DNA from: Neolewinella xylanilytica
GTDB taxonomy: Bacteria > Bacteroidota > Bacteroidia > Chitinophagales > Saprospiraceae
Reading direction: 5' to 3'
Length of the DNA stretch: 64,000 nt
Assembly: GCF_002934605.1 (NCBI RefSeq)
Contig: NZ_PTJC01000006.1
Span: 496,001 to 560,000 of the forward strand
Each line of letters starts with the position of its first letter. The first letter of the stretch is position 1. Positions 25,811 to 35,007 of the stretch are shown piece by piece. A program made the position numbers and the translations under genes. The notes beneath the pieces were generated by a model. That model had not been told where the DNA came from. It did not search any database and worked only from the letters and a program-made list of their open reading frames with translations.

Positions 25811-25828
25811 AGCGTTGTCGATTGAATG

Positions 25829-25863
25829 AAAAAAGCACCGCCGGAATTCCGACGGTGCTTTTT
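25829..25863 (-). terminator. intrinsic terminator of the anti-sigma-like gene
   Basis: AAGCACCGCCGG pairs with CCGACGGTGCTT (25833-25860) around AATT, flanked by A and T runs so that it works on the minus strand downstream of 25875. It lies between that gene and the DUF937 gene and separates their transcripts. Confidence 0.85.
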
Positions 25864-25874
25864 CAATGCATTTG

Positions 25875-26114
25875 CTAGTAGCAAAGTTGTGGTGCGGGTT
25901 CTCCGCGCGCGTAGCGTAGGATGGCTTTGACAATGCGCCGGCGGGGGGTGAATAACACCTTGGGCAGGCTTGCTTGGGCTTCCACCAGCTCGGTAAGTTG
26001 GTGGACGAGAAGGGGATCAGCGGCTAACGCGGCCTCGGTGGCCTTGATTTGGTCTCTGTCCGCTTCTCCGTATATATACGCTATCAAATCTTCTTGAGTA
26101 AAGGCTTGCTTCAT
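25875..26114 (-). CDS. 79-aa anti-sigma-factor-like small protein
   Basis: Short helical protein. The first 60 residues (TQEDLIAYIYGEADRDQIKA ... DPLLVHQLTELVEAQASLPK) resemble the N-terminal sigma-binding helices of Bacteroidota anti-sigma factors, but without zinc ligands and without a membrane helix. The C-terminus is basic (FTPRRRIVKAILRYARG). No sigma factor gene is adjacent. It may be a soluble regulator or a shortened relic. It has its own terminator. Confidence 0.6.
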   Translation of the reverse strand: MKQAFTQEDLIAYIYGEADRDQIKATEAALAADPLLVHQLTELVEAQASLPKVLFTPRRRIVKAILRYARGEPAPQLCY

Positions 26115-26207
26115 GGAAAGTGTAATTGTGTAAATTCAGAAGTGTCAAACAAAAGATGCTAACCCGGCATAAAACGTGGTCCGGGCCGCTATAAAAACAG
26201 GCTCCGG

Positions 26208-26642
26208 TTACTCCCGGATCCATTTTTGCGTCCTATACAATCCCGTCCAGTGCTTGCCGCGAACGTAGAGCTCCTCGCCGTTCCCGTCTTCGTACCAGAC
26301 GCTTAGCCGATAATCCGAGCCCGATTGCGGGTCGAGGATCTTTCCTCCGTCCCATTCTCCCGGCTCGTCGTTGTCGACCGATAAATCTTCAATGATCACC
26401 ATACCTAAGATGGGCTTCCCTTCTCGTTCACCCTCGCATTCAGTGCAGATCGCATCATCGTTTCCGGTCAGAATCTCGGAAATCTTTCCGAAATAAACGT
26501 TCCCTTCCCGGTAAATTTCGATGATGCTTCTGGCCTCGCCGGATTCGTCGTCAATGGTTTTCCACCGGCCGACGGGACTGTCGGTCTGGGCGGAAATGGT
26601 GCCGAAGAGGCTGAAACAGAGGATGAATAGTAGTGGCTTCAT
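26208..26642 (-). CDS. DUF2147 secreted protein
   Basis: 144 aa with a signal peptide (MKPLLFILCFSLFGTISAQ) and a DUF2147 domain: SPVGRWKTIDDESGEARSII, YFGKISEIL, a CTEC pair, GMVIIEDLS, WDGGKILDPQSGSDY and LYVRGKHWTGLYRTQKW. The fold is lipocalin-like; role unknown. ATG 26642 begins the signal peptide and is preferred over the upstream frame. Confidence 0.88.
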   Translation of the reverse strand: MKPLLFILCFSLFGTISAQTDSPVGRWKTIDDESGEARSIIEIYREGNVYFGKISEILTGNDDAICTECEGEREGKPILGMVIIEDLSVDNDEPGEWDGGKILDPQSGSDYRLSVWYEDGNGEELYVRGKHWTGLYRTQKWIRE

Positions 26643-26987
26643 TGTGTTGTCGGGGCTATAACGGACCATGGGGTGCCCATGGTGTTGACGGAAGTACTTT
26701 TATTTCTTAATGTAGAAGAAACATGCCATGCGCGGGGTTCAGGCGCCGGCTTTCGTTGGGAAACCTCGCAGATCCGGGAAACCGAAACCCGGGCACACCC
26801 TCCAACCCACGGTAGCGACGGCCGCTGTTCCGGTTTCGCATCCGGTACGGAGCTTTCCGGTTCCCATGCTTAGCAGGGGGGCGGAGTACCGCTTCAAGAC
26901 TGCGGCGAACTAGCTATACTAGGTTGCATCCCCGGGTTTCGGATGGCCCCCTAATAATCGGATCGGTTGGACCGAAGCGGGAGAAGC
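26643..26987. other. 345-bp gap with no recognised feature
   Basis: Short open frames only, none with a motif or coding-like composition. I see no repeat, promoter box or clear hairpin. It separates the DUF2147 gene from the end of the chaperone operon. Confidence 0.5.
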
Positions 26988-28385
26988 CTATTTCCCGGTA
27001 GCGACGTTGCCGTTGCTTCCGCCGACGGTGATTTTTCGGCTGTCTTCGATCCAGGTTTTGATTTGGGGACAGCTTTGGTAGCGTTCGTCGATCTTGATGA
27101 AGGTGGAACCTACCTTTTCCTGGATCCAGTCGCTCAGGTATTGCTGTTGTTTCGCGTTACGGGTTGCGTCCTGGATTTTGGCATAATCCTGACTGAGCGT
27201 AGCCCGGTGGGGAGATGTACGCGACTGCAGTTGCACCACGCGTAGGAGCGGATCGCCCGTCGGGCCGCGGAATTCCATCACTTCACTGATGGAATCGATG
27301 GTCATTTCGTCAATGGCGAAGTACACGTCCGGGTCGAGATCGCCGATTTCGAAGAAGGTGTTGCCGCTAGCGGGATTGGACATCCGACCGTCGTTGTTGT
27401 AGCTCTGCACCTTATCGAACCCAAACCGCTTGACGGCGTAGCTGAATGAAAAGGAATCCACGCGGATCAGGTTAGCGATACTGTCGAGAAAGGTTCGCGA
27501 CTCTTCCCTATCGGCCTCCGTAATGGCGGGCTGTAAGAGAATGTGGCTAACGCGGATGGAGTTGCCCCGGCGTCCCTGAAGCTTGATCAGGTGATAGCCG
27601 AATTCCGTTTCCACCACCTCACTGATTTCCCCGGGATCGAGGTTGTAAGCGGCCGCCTCGAACTCCGCAACGAATTTACCGCGCTGCGTCCAGCCCAGGT
27701 CGCCACCACCCCGCGCACTACCGTCGGCGCTGTTCTGCTGGGCGGCTTCCTCGAAAGTAATCTCTCCGGCTACGATGGCATCCCGTAGTTCCTGCAGCCG
27801 CTGTGTGACAGCCTGCCGGGTAGAGTCGTTGGCGGTGGGCTTTACAACGAGTTCTCCTACCTCAACCTCCGAATTGAAGTACGGCAGGCTGTCTCGGGGG
27901 ATCTCGGAAAAGAAGTTCTTCACCTCGGCCGGGGTCACCTTCACTTCGCGAACTACGGAGGCCCGCATGCGGTCTACCGCCAGCTGCTCCCGCAAGTCTT
28001 CCCGAAACTGCTCTTTGGTGGCGGTGATGCTCTGACCGTAATAGTCTTCGAACTGGTTGATGTCCCCCCCCATGTAGCTCAGGATGCGGTCGATCCGGGC
28101 GTTAAGCTGTTGCTCCACCTCGCTATCGGTAACTTCCACACTATCGAGTTTCGATTGGTTGTAGAGCAACTTACCGACCAGGGTCTGGTCGAGCATGGCG
28201 CAACGAGCCTGCGCGGGCAGGCTTTCGTTCGTCTGGGATTCGGCCAGGGCGTACTGCTCCTCCAGTTCGGACAGCAATACGTATTCGCTGCCTACCCGGG
28301 CAATCACCTCGTCGATAACGGTACCGCTCTGGGCGTAGACGCTGGATGCAATAAGGCACAGCAGTAGGGCGAGGATGTTATTCAT
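26988..28385 (-). CDS. SurA-like periplasmic peptidyl-prolyl isomerase
   Basis: 465 aa: signal peptide (1-18), SurA N-terminal chaperone helices (VIDEVIARVGSEYVLLSELE onward), a first parvulin domain about 175-275 (EVEVGELVVKP ... GGDLGWTQRG, EFGYHLIKLQGRRG) and a second, weaker one about 280-380 (IRVSHILLQP). It would escort unfolded outer-membrane proteins. It is the last of three minus-strand genes spaced by -4 and 8 bp, so it is translated with the two upstream chaperone genes. Confidence 0.9.
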   Translation of the reverse strand: MNNILALLLCLIASSVYAQSGTVIDEVIARVGSEYVLLSELEEQYALAESQTNESLPAQARCAMLDQTLVGKLLYNQSKLDSVEVTDSEVEQQLNARIDRILSYMGGDINQFEDYYGQSITATKEQFREDLREQLAVDRMRASVVREVKVTPAEVKNFFSEIPRDSLPYFNSEVEVGELVVKPTANDSTRQAVTQRLQELRDAIVAGEITFEEAAQQNSADGSARGGGDLGWTQRGKFVAEFEAAAYNLDPGEISEVVETEFGYHLIKLQGRRGNSIRVSHILLQPAITEADREESRTFLDSIANLIRVDSFSFSYAVKRFGFDKVQSYNNDGRMSNPASGNTFFEIGDLDPDVYFAIDEMTIDSISEVMEFRGPTGDPLLRVVQLQSRTSPHRATLSQDYAKIQDATRNAKQQQYLSDWIQEKVGSTFIKIDERYQSCPQIKTWIEDSRKITVGGSNGNVATGK

Positions 28386-28393
28386 GGTTCCGG

Positions 28394-29245
28394 TTAACGG
28401 TTGGTAAAAAATTGAATGTTGTCGCGCCGCAGTTCCCGGTCGAAAATTTCTTCCCGGCTTTTCTCCAGCACTTCGCGTTTTCGCCCGTGCAGTATCGCCC
28501 TCCGTACCTGGTTTTCCACGTAACTCAGCGGAGCGATTTCCAGGCGCGGCTTCAGTTCGAAGAGGCGAAAGTAATACCGATTCGTGCCGTCCAGCTGAGT
28601 GAACTCCCGTTTGGTGTTCACATTGTCGGCCGTCAGGGTTCCTTCGGGCAGCTGGGTGGCAATTTGGTTCAGCCCGTACCAGGCCGATTCATCCAGCAGA
28701 TAAGCCTCCGCGTACTTACGGGCGTACCGCTTAAGGGCGGAGGTATCTTCCGGATTGCCATTGTTCCACAACAGTTGGAGGCTTTCCTCCTCTGGCGTCG
28801 GATAGGGAACGCGTAGGAATAAACAACGCACGATGGGGGTTTCCAGTTGGTATTCTTCCTGGGTGGCATCGTAAAAGGTGCGCAATTCCTCCGTGGTGAT
28901 CGCGCTATCCAGTTTGGTCGATACCAACTCCTCTTCGTAGCTGCTCCGCACGAGGCTGGCCCGGTAGTCCCGCACCAACCGGTCCAGATTTAAGTCGCTC
29001 GGGGCATTTTGCTCGCTTTCCCAGAGCAGGACGGCATCCCGTGCCCAGCGGTTGGCGAAGGCTTCGATGATCACGGTGCTGTCGGCCAGCGTAGCCCCAC
29101 TGGGAAACATCCCTTCCATCTCCGACAGGCGCAACTCCCGCTGGTGAACCCGCGCCAGTACCGGGTCGTCGGTAGTTTCCGTTTCGGCCGGGCCGCAAGC
29201 CATTAATAACAGGGCGGCCATTGCCGTCCAGACGTAGTTCCTCAA
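28394..29245 (-). CDS. lipoprotein of the periplasmic chaperone operon (SurA-N-like)
   Basis: 283 aa with a lipoprotein signal ending LLMAC (lipid-carrying Cys at about residue 17). The remainder is helical, with an EMEGMFPSG segment as in SurA/PpiD N-terminal regions and an EEELVSTKLDSAITTEELRTFY stretch like the chaperone core, but no convincing parvulin domain. It begins with TTG overlapping the stop of the upstream isomerase gene (TTGA). Likely a membrane-anchored partner in outer-membrane protein folding; this is inferred from position and weak similarity. Confidence 0.75.
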   Translation of the reverse strand: MRNYVWTAMAALLLMACGPAETETTDDPVLARVHQRELRLSEMEGMFPSGATLADSTVIIEAFANRWARDAVLLWESEQNAPSDLNLDRLVRDYRASLVRSSYEEELVSTKLDSAITTEELRTFYDATQEEYQLETPIVRCLFLRVPYPTPEEESLQLLWNNGNPEDTSALKRYARKYAEAYLLDESAWYGLNQIATQLPEGTLTADNVNTKREFTQLDGTNRYYFRLFELKPRLEIAPLSYVENQVRRAILHGRKREVLEKSREEIFDRELRRDNIQFFTNR

Positions 29246-31185
29246 GACTCGATCAGTTTGGCCAGGACGGCTTCGTTTCGCTGAACCTCAAATTTTTCGC
29301 GTAGGGATTTGACCCATTCCCGCTCCAACTGATCCTGGTAATCGGCAATCACGTAGCCGCGGGCCTCCGAAAGCTCCTTCTGTCGGGCGGGAAGCATTTC
29401 TACCACCCGGTAAAAGACGGCGGTGTTGCGGTCCACTTGATCTACCGGCGACTGCGTACCCTCCCGGAAGGAGACGCCTTCCGGCAGGGTAGCCTCCTCG
29501 TACACCTGCTCTTCGATGCGTAGACCATCGGTGCCGAATTTATTGACTAGCTCCGCGGACGTCTGCGACGAAGCGGCCGCGGCTACCGCCCGGGCATCCG
29601 TCCCCTCGGCCGTGTTAATGGTGTACTTCAGCACCCGGGCGCGGGGGGCGAACCGATACTGATCGCGGTGATCGTCGAAGAAGGCTTGCAGGCCGATGGT
29701 ATCTTCTCCCGCCCGGTCCCAAACTTCGAGTTTGGTGGCTTCGAAGAGTAAGATGCCTTCGCGGTATTCCCGCATCAGGGCCTTAAATTCGGGAAATTGC
29801 TCCTCCAGCCGCGCCTCGGCGTAGTGCTCCACCCGCTCGTCCTTCCAGCTTTCGAAGAGGTTTTCGATCGCTCCTTCGATCTCGAATCGCCGCTCCAGGC
29901 TCGCCCGGAGGCGGGCGTTGGCTTCGAGGTAGTCGATGAATTCGCCGGTGGTATATTCCCGGTCCCCAACCCGCAGCAGGGCGGCGCTGCGGTCCGTCGA
30001 GCCGAAATCGGTATCCAATTGGAAAAAAGTCGAATCGAGTGCGTTCACGAAAGAAGAATAAGTAGCGTCTACTTTGCGCGTGCCGTACTCCCGCTCCAGG
30101 CGATCAAAGAGCGCCTGCCGGGCTTCGGCGAAGCGGGAATCCTGCCGTACGGCCGCCTCCAAAAGAGGAGCCTGTTCCTCCAGGGGTTGTACGCCGCGGT
30201 GGGAAATTCGCTTCAGGATGTGGAAGCCCACCGGACTTTCGACCACCTCGCTCACCTGATCGTCCTCGGTAAGGGAAAAGGCCGCCTCCTCGAACGTCTT
30301 ATTGTAGCGGTTGATGGCGAAGAAGCCGATGTATCCCCCCTGTTTGCTGGTCTTGTCGTCTTCGCTGTATTCGGCGGCCACGTCCTCGAACGAACGGCCG
30401 TCCCGTAACGCCTGCCGGGCAGCTTCCGCACGCTGGCGCTGGGCCGCGTCGTCGGTCTCGTCGGATTTGCGAAGCAGGATGTGGGCGGCCTCGACCTCGC
30501 CGTAGGCTGGACGGGTCCCGTGTTTCAGCAGCAGGTGGTAGCCGGCGGGGGTACGTACCGGTCCGACGACTTGGCCGTCGTTGGCCCCGTACAGCGCCGA
30601 TTCCAGGTGATACATGCCGTTGGGTAGCGGGGCGTTCACGAAACCGATGTGGCCGCCCTGGTCTTTGCTGTAGGCATCGTCGCTTGCTTCCGCGGCCCGG
30701 CTGGAAAAATTGTCGGCCGTAAGCCCTTTCTTCACCTCCATCGCCCGCTCGTAGGCAGCCAGGGTGTCGGCCGGATCCAGGGAAGCGATGTTGATTAGAA
30801 TATGGCTGAAGTCGACGTCCCGCTGCTTGCGCTCGTAGAGCTCGGCGACGAGTTTGTCGGTCACTTCCTGGTCGAGCAGGTAGTTGTCGGCCAGTTGCTG
30901 GCGGTAACCCTCCAGCTCGTTCTGCAGGGCGACGATGGTGTCGAGCCCCATCTCCCGGGCACGGGCCACCTTCAGTTTGAAGCGTTCGTAGAGGTCCAAA
31001 TACTCCATGACGCTGGCGCGGCTGAAGTCGGCCTCCTTGCCGTTGGTTTTGGAGTAGATGTAGCGGAATTCGCCGACGGTAACGGGCTCCCCGCTCACCG
31101 TGAACAATACGTCGCTATCGTCCTGCGCGGCCAGGGGAAAGGCCAGCAATACGGGTAGGAGGAGTCCTATAACAGACTTGATCAT
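29242..31185 (-). CDS. two-domain parvulin peptidyl-prolyl isomerase (PpiD/SurA-like)
   Basis: 647 aa. A signal peptide ends near residue 20 (FPLAAQ). An N-terminal helical chaperone region follows (VGEFRYIYSKTNGKEAD is typical of Bacteroidota PpiD-like proteins). Two parvulin domains come next, about 123-215 (DVDFSHILINIA) and 227-330 (GEVEAAHILLRK), then a long helical C-terminal region. First gene of the operon that continues with the lipoprotein and the SurA-like gene. Acts in the periplasm on secreted or outer-membrane clients. Confidence 0.9.
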   Translation of the reverse strand: MIKSVIGLLLPVLLAFPLAAQDDSDVLFTVSGEPVTVGEFRYIYSKTNGKEADFSRASVMEYLDLYERFKLKVARAREMGLDTIVALQNELEGYRQQLADNYLLDQEVTDKLVAELYERKQRDVDFSHILINIASLDPADTLAAYERAMEVKKGLTADNFSSRAAEASDDAYSKDQGGHIGFVNAPLPNGMYHLESALYGANDGQVVGPVRTPAGYHLLLKHGTRPAYGEVEAAHILLRKSDETDDAAQRQRAEAARQALRDGRSFEDVAAEYSEDDKTSKQGGYIGFFAINRYNKTFEEAAFSLTEDDQVSEVVESPVGFHILKRISHRGVQPLEEQAPLLEAAVRQDSRFAEARQALFDRLEREYGTRKVDATYSSFVNALDSTFFQLDTDFGSTDRSAALLRVGDREYTTGEFIDYLEANARLRASLERRFEIEGAIENLFESWKDERVEHYAEARLEEQFPEFKALMREYREGILLFEATKLEVWDRAGEDTIGLQAFFDDHRDQYRFAPRARVLKYTINTAEGTDARAVAAAASSQTSAELVNKFGTDGLRIEEQVYEEATLPEGVSFREGTQSPVDQVDRNTAVFYRVVEMLPARQKELSEARGYVIADYQDQLEREWVKSLREKFEVQRNEAVLAKLIES

Positions 31186-31234
31186 ATACTTGTGTTATGT
31201 CCGGTAGCTAAGAAAACAAGGCCTTCGGAGGCCG

Positions 31235-31242
31235 CAAAAGTA
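31235..31242 (-). promoter_or_regulatory. -7 box for the chaperone operon
   Basis: On the minus strand TACTTTTG matches the Bacteroidota TAnnTTTG consensus, about 50 nt before the ATG at 31185. No clear TTTG lies 20 nt upstream. A near match on the plus strand, CATTTTTG at 31245-31252, lies immediately beside it and could serve the divergent oxidoreductase gene at 31306. Confidence 0.45.
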
Positions 31243-31305
31243 ACCATTTTTGCGCGGCGCTTATTGTGATACCGCTGCCCGCACCCACTACCGTAAATTC
31301 ACCGC

Positions 31306-34221
31306 ATGCCCGCTACCGCTTCGATCCCCTGGTCTGATTTGTCCGCTCGCTTGCAGGGTGAGTTGGAAACGGACGGACTCCACCGCATCCTTTTCGCTAC
31401 CGACGCCAGTGTGTACCGGGAGTTGCCCCTGGCCGTTGCCTTCCCCCGTTCGGAGGCGGATATCGTGGCCTGCGTCACGTTTGCCCGGGCCAACGGCCTG
31501 CCCATTACGCCCCGGGCGGGGGGCACCAGTCTGGCCGGACAGGCCGTTGGCGCCGGGCTGGTCGTGGACGTGAGCCGGCACCTGCGCGCCATCGTCGAGA
31601 TCGATACGGAGGCCGGTTACGCCATCGTGGAGCCGGGTGTTATCCGCGATCAACTAAACGCCGCCCTCCGGCCGCTCGGGTACTGGTTCGGGCCCAACAC
31701 CAGCACGGCCAACCGCTGTACGATCGGGGGCATGTTCGGCAACAACAGCTGCGGCAGCACCAGCATTACCGTGGGCAGTACCCGCGACCACGTATTGGCC
31801 GCCCGGGTGGTACTGGCGGACGGTAGCGTGCAGGCTTTGGGCGCCGGAGCGCAGGAACCATCAACTTCTGAAACCCTGGCGAACGTACGGCGATTCCTTC
31901 ACCGTACGCTGTCCGACCCCGTAACCCGTCGCAACATTCTGGATGCTTTCCCGAAAGCCGAAGTCACCCGCCGCAACAACGGGTACGCCCTCGACCTCCT
32001 GGCCCGGCAATTCGAAGCCGGTGACGCTCCCGGGCGCATCGACCTGTGCCCGCTGCTGGCCGGATCGGAGGGTACCCTGGCCTTCACGAGCCAGCTCAAA
32101 GTGAATATTCTGCCGCTGCCACCCGAAGGCTCGGCGGTAGTGGCCCTCCATTTTCGGAGCATCGATGCCTCGCTGCGGGCTACCCAGGCCGCCATGGCGA
32201 CCGAGCCTTTCATGTGCGAACTGATGGACGATACGATCCTTAACCTCGCCCTCGACAATCCGGACCAACGCCGCAACGCCGCCTTCGTGCAGGGAAATCC
32301 CCGCGCCCTGTTGTTAGTGGAATACCGGGCCGAAACCGACGAAGCCGCCCTGGCGCTGGCGAATGAACTAGGAAGGGAATTAATGGACCCCGACCGCCTG
32401 GCCGAACCGGCTTACGCCGCACCCGCGCTCGCCGCCCAAAAAAATACCGATCAAGTGTGGGCCCTACGTTCCGCGGGGCTAGGTATCCTGGGCAACATGG
32501 TCGGAGACGCCAAGGCCGTAGCCTGCATCGAAGACACCGCCGTAGCGCTGACGGATCTGGCCGACTACATCGCCGAGTTCAGTAAGCTTATGGAAGTCTA
32601 CCAGCAGCACCCGGTATACTATGCCCACGCCGGCGCCGGGGAGTTGCACCTGCGGCCGATCCTGGACCTCAAGTCGGAAAACGGCCGGCGAAAGTTCTAC
32701 GAGATCACCCGCGACGTCGCCCGCCTCGTCAAGAAATACCGCGGCAGTCTGAGCGGCGAGCACGGCGACGGTCGGGTGCGCGGTCAGTTCCTGGAAGAAA
32801 TGCTGGGTGGGGAGGTGTACCAGCTGCTCGTCGAGCTAAAACGGCAGTGGGATCCACACCACCTCTTCAACCCCGGCAAGATCGTGGAGGCACCCCCGAT
32901 GAACGAAAGCCTGCGGTACGATGTCGGTCACCATACCCCCGCTTACGATACGGCCCTCGATTTCGGCCGTGACGGGGGCATCCTCCGGTCGGCCGAGAAA
33001 TGCAACGGCTCGGGTGACTGTCGGAAGCTTTCTGGCGGGGCCATGTGCCCCAGTTACCGGGCCACCCTGCACGAGAAAGACAGCACCCGCGGACGGGCCA
33101 ACGTGCTGCGGGAGGTGCTAACGCGAAACCAGAAAGAAGACCCCTTCACCCATCCCGCCCTGGAAACAGCGATGGATCTCTGCCTCAGTTGCAAAGCGTG
33201 CACCAGCGAATGCCCCAGCACGGTAAATATGACCAACCTAAAGGCGGAATACCTGCACCAGCAACAGCAAGCGGAAGGCGTATCGCTCCGTACCCGCCTG
33301 ATCGCCGCCAACGAATCCCTGTACCGCTGGGGCGGGAAGGTGCCGGGCCTGAGCAACACCCTGTTACGGATCGCGGGGCCGGCCGTCAAGCGGATCGCCG
33401 GCATTGCCGCCGGGCGATCCTTACCCGCCTTCCCGGAGGAGCCGCTTCGGTCGTTTTTCGAGCGCGAACGCCCCCGTGGCGCCGGGAAACGCGGGCGGTT
33501 GTACTTCTTCGGTGACGAGTTCATCAACTACCAGGACGTGGAAGTGGGTAAGGCGGCCCTACGCCTGTGGTGGAAGCTGGGTTATGAAGTACACTGGCCG
33601 GGCCACCAGGCGAGCGGTAGGGCCGAACTGAGTAAAGGCCTGCTGCGGTCCGCCCGTCGGCGCGCCCGCAACAACGTACTCTGCTTCCGCCACCGGGTAG
33701 GAGAGGAGGCTCCGCTGGTGGGCCTGGAGCCTTCCGCTATTCTCGGCTTCCGCGACGAGTATCCGAAGCTACTCCGGGGGGAGCTGCAGGAGGCCGCCCA
33801 CGTCCTCGGTACCCACGCCTTCACCTTCGACGAGTGGCTGTACCGCGAGGTGGCACTGGGACGGATCGGCTCCGAGGATTTCGGAAATGTGCGCTGCGAT
33901 ATCTTACTGCACGTCCACTGCCACGAAAAGGCTTTGGGCGATAGCAGTAAGTGTGCCTCCGTCCTCTCCTTGCCCGAAAACTATACCGTTCGCCTGCTGG
34001 ACAGCGGCTGCTGCGGCATGGCGGGGTCGTTCGGTTACGAGGCGGAGCACTACGCAGTGAGCCGCACCATCGCTGAGCAGTCTTTGATCTCTAAAATCAG
34101 GGATCGAGCGCCCGACAGTATCGTGGTGGCTTCCGGCACCAGCTGCCGCCATACGGTGAAGGATGAACTGGGGTGGCGGGCCCGGCACTCGGCGGAGGTG
34201 TTGTGGGCGAGTTGGGGTTGA
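31306..34221 (+). CDS. FAD-binding and Fe-S oxidoreductase (D-lactate/glycolate dehydrogenase-like, YdiJ type)
   Basis: 971 aa joining three modules in one chain. First is an FAD-binding domain (about 35-270; PRAGGTSLAGQAVGAGLVVD and TIGGMFGNNSCG). Second is the FAD-linked oxidase C-terminal domain (about 270-530; GEHGDGRVRG and FNPGKI). Third is an Fe-S domain with CNGSGDC...MCPS and CLSCKACTSECPS, and a CCG segment (DSGCCGMAGSFG) near residue 905. Such proteins oxidise 2-hydroxyacids such as D-lactate or D-2-hydroxyglutarate and pass electrons to the chain. The exact substrate cannot be told. Divergent from the chaperone operon. Confidence 0.9.
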   Translation: MPATASIPWSDLSARLQGELETDGLHRILFATDASVYRELPLAVAFPRSEADIVACVTFARANGLPITPRAGGTSLAGQAVGAGLVVDVSRHLRAIVEIDTEAGYAIVEPGVIRDQLNAALRPLGYWFGPNTSTANRCTIGGMFGNNSCGSTSITVGSTRDHVLAARVVLADGSVQALGAGAQEPSTSETLANVRRFLHRTLSDPVTRRNILDAFPKAEVTRRNNGYALDLLARQFEAGDAPGRIDLCPLLAGSEGTLAFTSQLKVNILPLPPEGSAVVALHFRSIDASLRATQAAMATEPFMCELMDDTILNLALDNPDQRRNAAFVQGNPRALLLVEYRAETDEAALALANELGRELMDPDRLAEPAYAAPALAAQKNTDQVWALRSAGLGILGNMVGDAKAVACIEDTAVALTDLADYIAEFSKLMEVYQQHPVYYAHAGAGELHLRPILDLKSENGRRKFYEITRDVARLVKKYRGSLSGEHGDGRVRGQFLEEMLGGEVYQLLVELKRQWDPHHLFNPGKIVEAPPMNESLRYDVGHHTPAYDTALDFGRDGGILRSAEKCNGSGDCRKLSGGAMCPSYRATLHEKDSTRGRANVLREVLTRNQKEDPFTHPALETAMDLCLSCKACTSECPSTVNMTNLKAEYLHQQQQAEGVSLRTRLIAANESLYRWGGKVPGLSNTLLRIAGPAVKRIAGIAAGRSLPAFPEEPLRSFFERERPRGAGKRGRLYFFGDEFINYQDVEVGKAALRLWWKLGYEVHWPGHQASGRAELSKGLLRSARRRARNNVLCFRHRVGEEAPLVGLEPSAILGFRDEYPKLLRGELQEAAHVLGTHAFTFDEWLYREVALGRIGSEDFGNVRCDILLHVHCHEKALGDSSKCASVLSLPENYTVRLLDSGCCGMAGSFGYEAEHYAVSRTIAEQSLISKIRDRAPDSIVVASGTSCRHTVKDELGWRARHSAEVLWASWG

Positions 34222-34248
34222 CTCGGGCCTGAACGTTCCGGTAACGAC

Positions 34249-35007
34249 CTAGACGGGGGTTGCCGTTAGGGGTGGATTTCGCTCTACCTCCGTGGCTTTC
34301 CGGGGATCACTCGCCGCCCGGTGCAAGTAATCCGGCAAGGCCCGCAATTTGGACAGGTTGTAAAACGCGAATCCCGCTTTGGAGACGATGGGAAGTACGA
34401 TGAAGAGCACCGACGTCAGCAGGGGATCGAAAACACCCAATCCGGGGGTACCCAGGGCCCAGGCCAGGGGGTATAGCAACCACTGCACGCTAAGAAACAC
34501 CGCCGACGCTTTGTAGGCGGCGGTAAGCTCCGGGCCCTGGATCTTGGCCTTCGCGTAGAGCTCCCGCCACATCAGGCGAAAGACCACCAGTAAGGCGACG
34601 CAGCCGGCGATATACCAGAACCAGCGGTTAGCGCTCGGTGAGAGATCGGCTACGAGGCCCGTCAGAATCATGATGACCTGAGACCCGAGAAGTCCGGCGG
34701 TGATGGAGCCTTCCAGTTTGAGCGTGTACTTGCCCGTCAGAACCAACGACAGTAACAGCAGCGGAGTGCTGATCACCCAGTCGAGATAGCGGGCGAAGTA
34801 CACGGTTTCGCCTCCTACTTCCACGGTACCCTGGCCGAAGGCGATGGCCGAATAGACTAATCCCGACCAAATAACCACGAAGGCGTGGATGAGGTATTTG
34901 TACTGGGGTACCCCTTTCGGATTCCGGGCCATCGAGAGAATGGCGATGGCACTGGCGGCCATGACGGCTACGTAGGCCCAGTGGAGGAGAATGTTGGTTT
35001 CGGTCAT
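34249..35007 (-). CDS. microbial rhodopsin, xenorhodopsin / Anabaena-sensory-rhodopsin-like
   Basis: Seven-helix retinal protein. Numbering from the in-frame ATG at 35034 (261 aa), helix C reads ARYLDWVISTPLLLLSL, so Asp85, Ser89 and Ser96 take the places of Asp85, Thr89 and Asp96 of bacteriorhodopsin. Helix G reads LPIVSKAGFAFYNL, with Schiff-base Lys219 and Pro215 where bacteriorhodopsin has Asp212. Loss of that aspartate together with Ser at 96 is the pattern of Anabaena sensory rhodopsin and xenorhodopsins, some of which pump protons inward. The ATG at 35007 (MTETNILLHWAYV) is preferred because helix A starts there. No retinal-forming (blh) or carotenoid gene and no transducer gene is nearby. 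Confidence 0.88.
   Translation of the reverse strand: MTETNILLHWAYVAVMAASAIAILSMARNPKGVPQYKYLIHAFVVIWSGLVYSAIAFGQGTVEVGGETVYFARYLDWVISTPLLLLSLVLTGKYTLKLEGSITAGLLGSQVIMILTGLVADLSPSANRWFWYIAGCVALLVVFRLMWRELYAKAKIQGPELTAAYKASAVFLSVQWLLYPLAWALGTPGLGVFDPLLTSVLFIVLPIVSKAGFAFYNLSKLRALPDYLHRAASDPRKATEVERNPPLTATPV

Noticed and set aside
26673-26913. Short plus-strand frames in the 26.6-27.0 kb gap
   Set aside because: About 60 codons each, no motif, and composition unlike the neighbouring genes.
34249-35007. Proteorhodopsin-type outward proton pump
   Set aside because: Helix C has Ser at the proton-donor position and helix G has Pro where outward pumps keep Asp, so the xenorhodopsin-like reading fits better.
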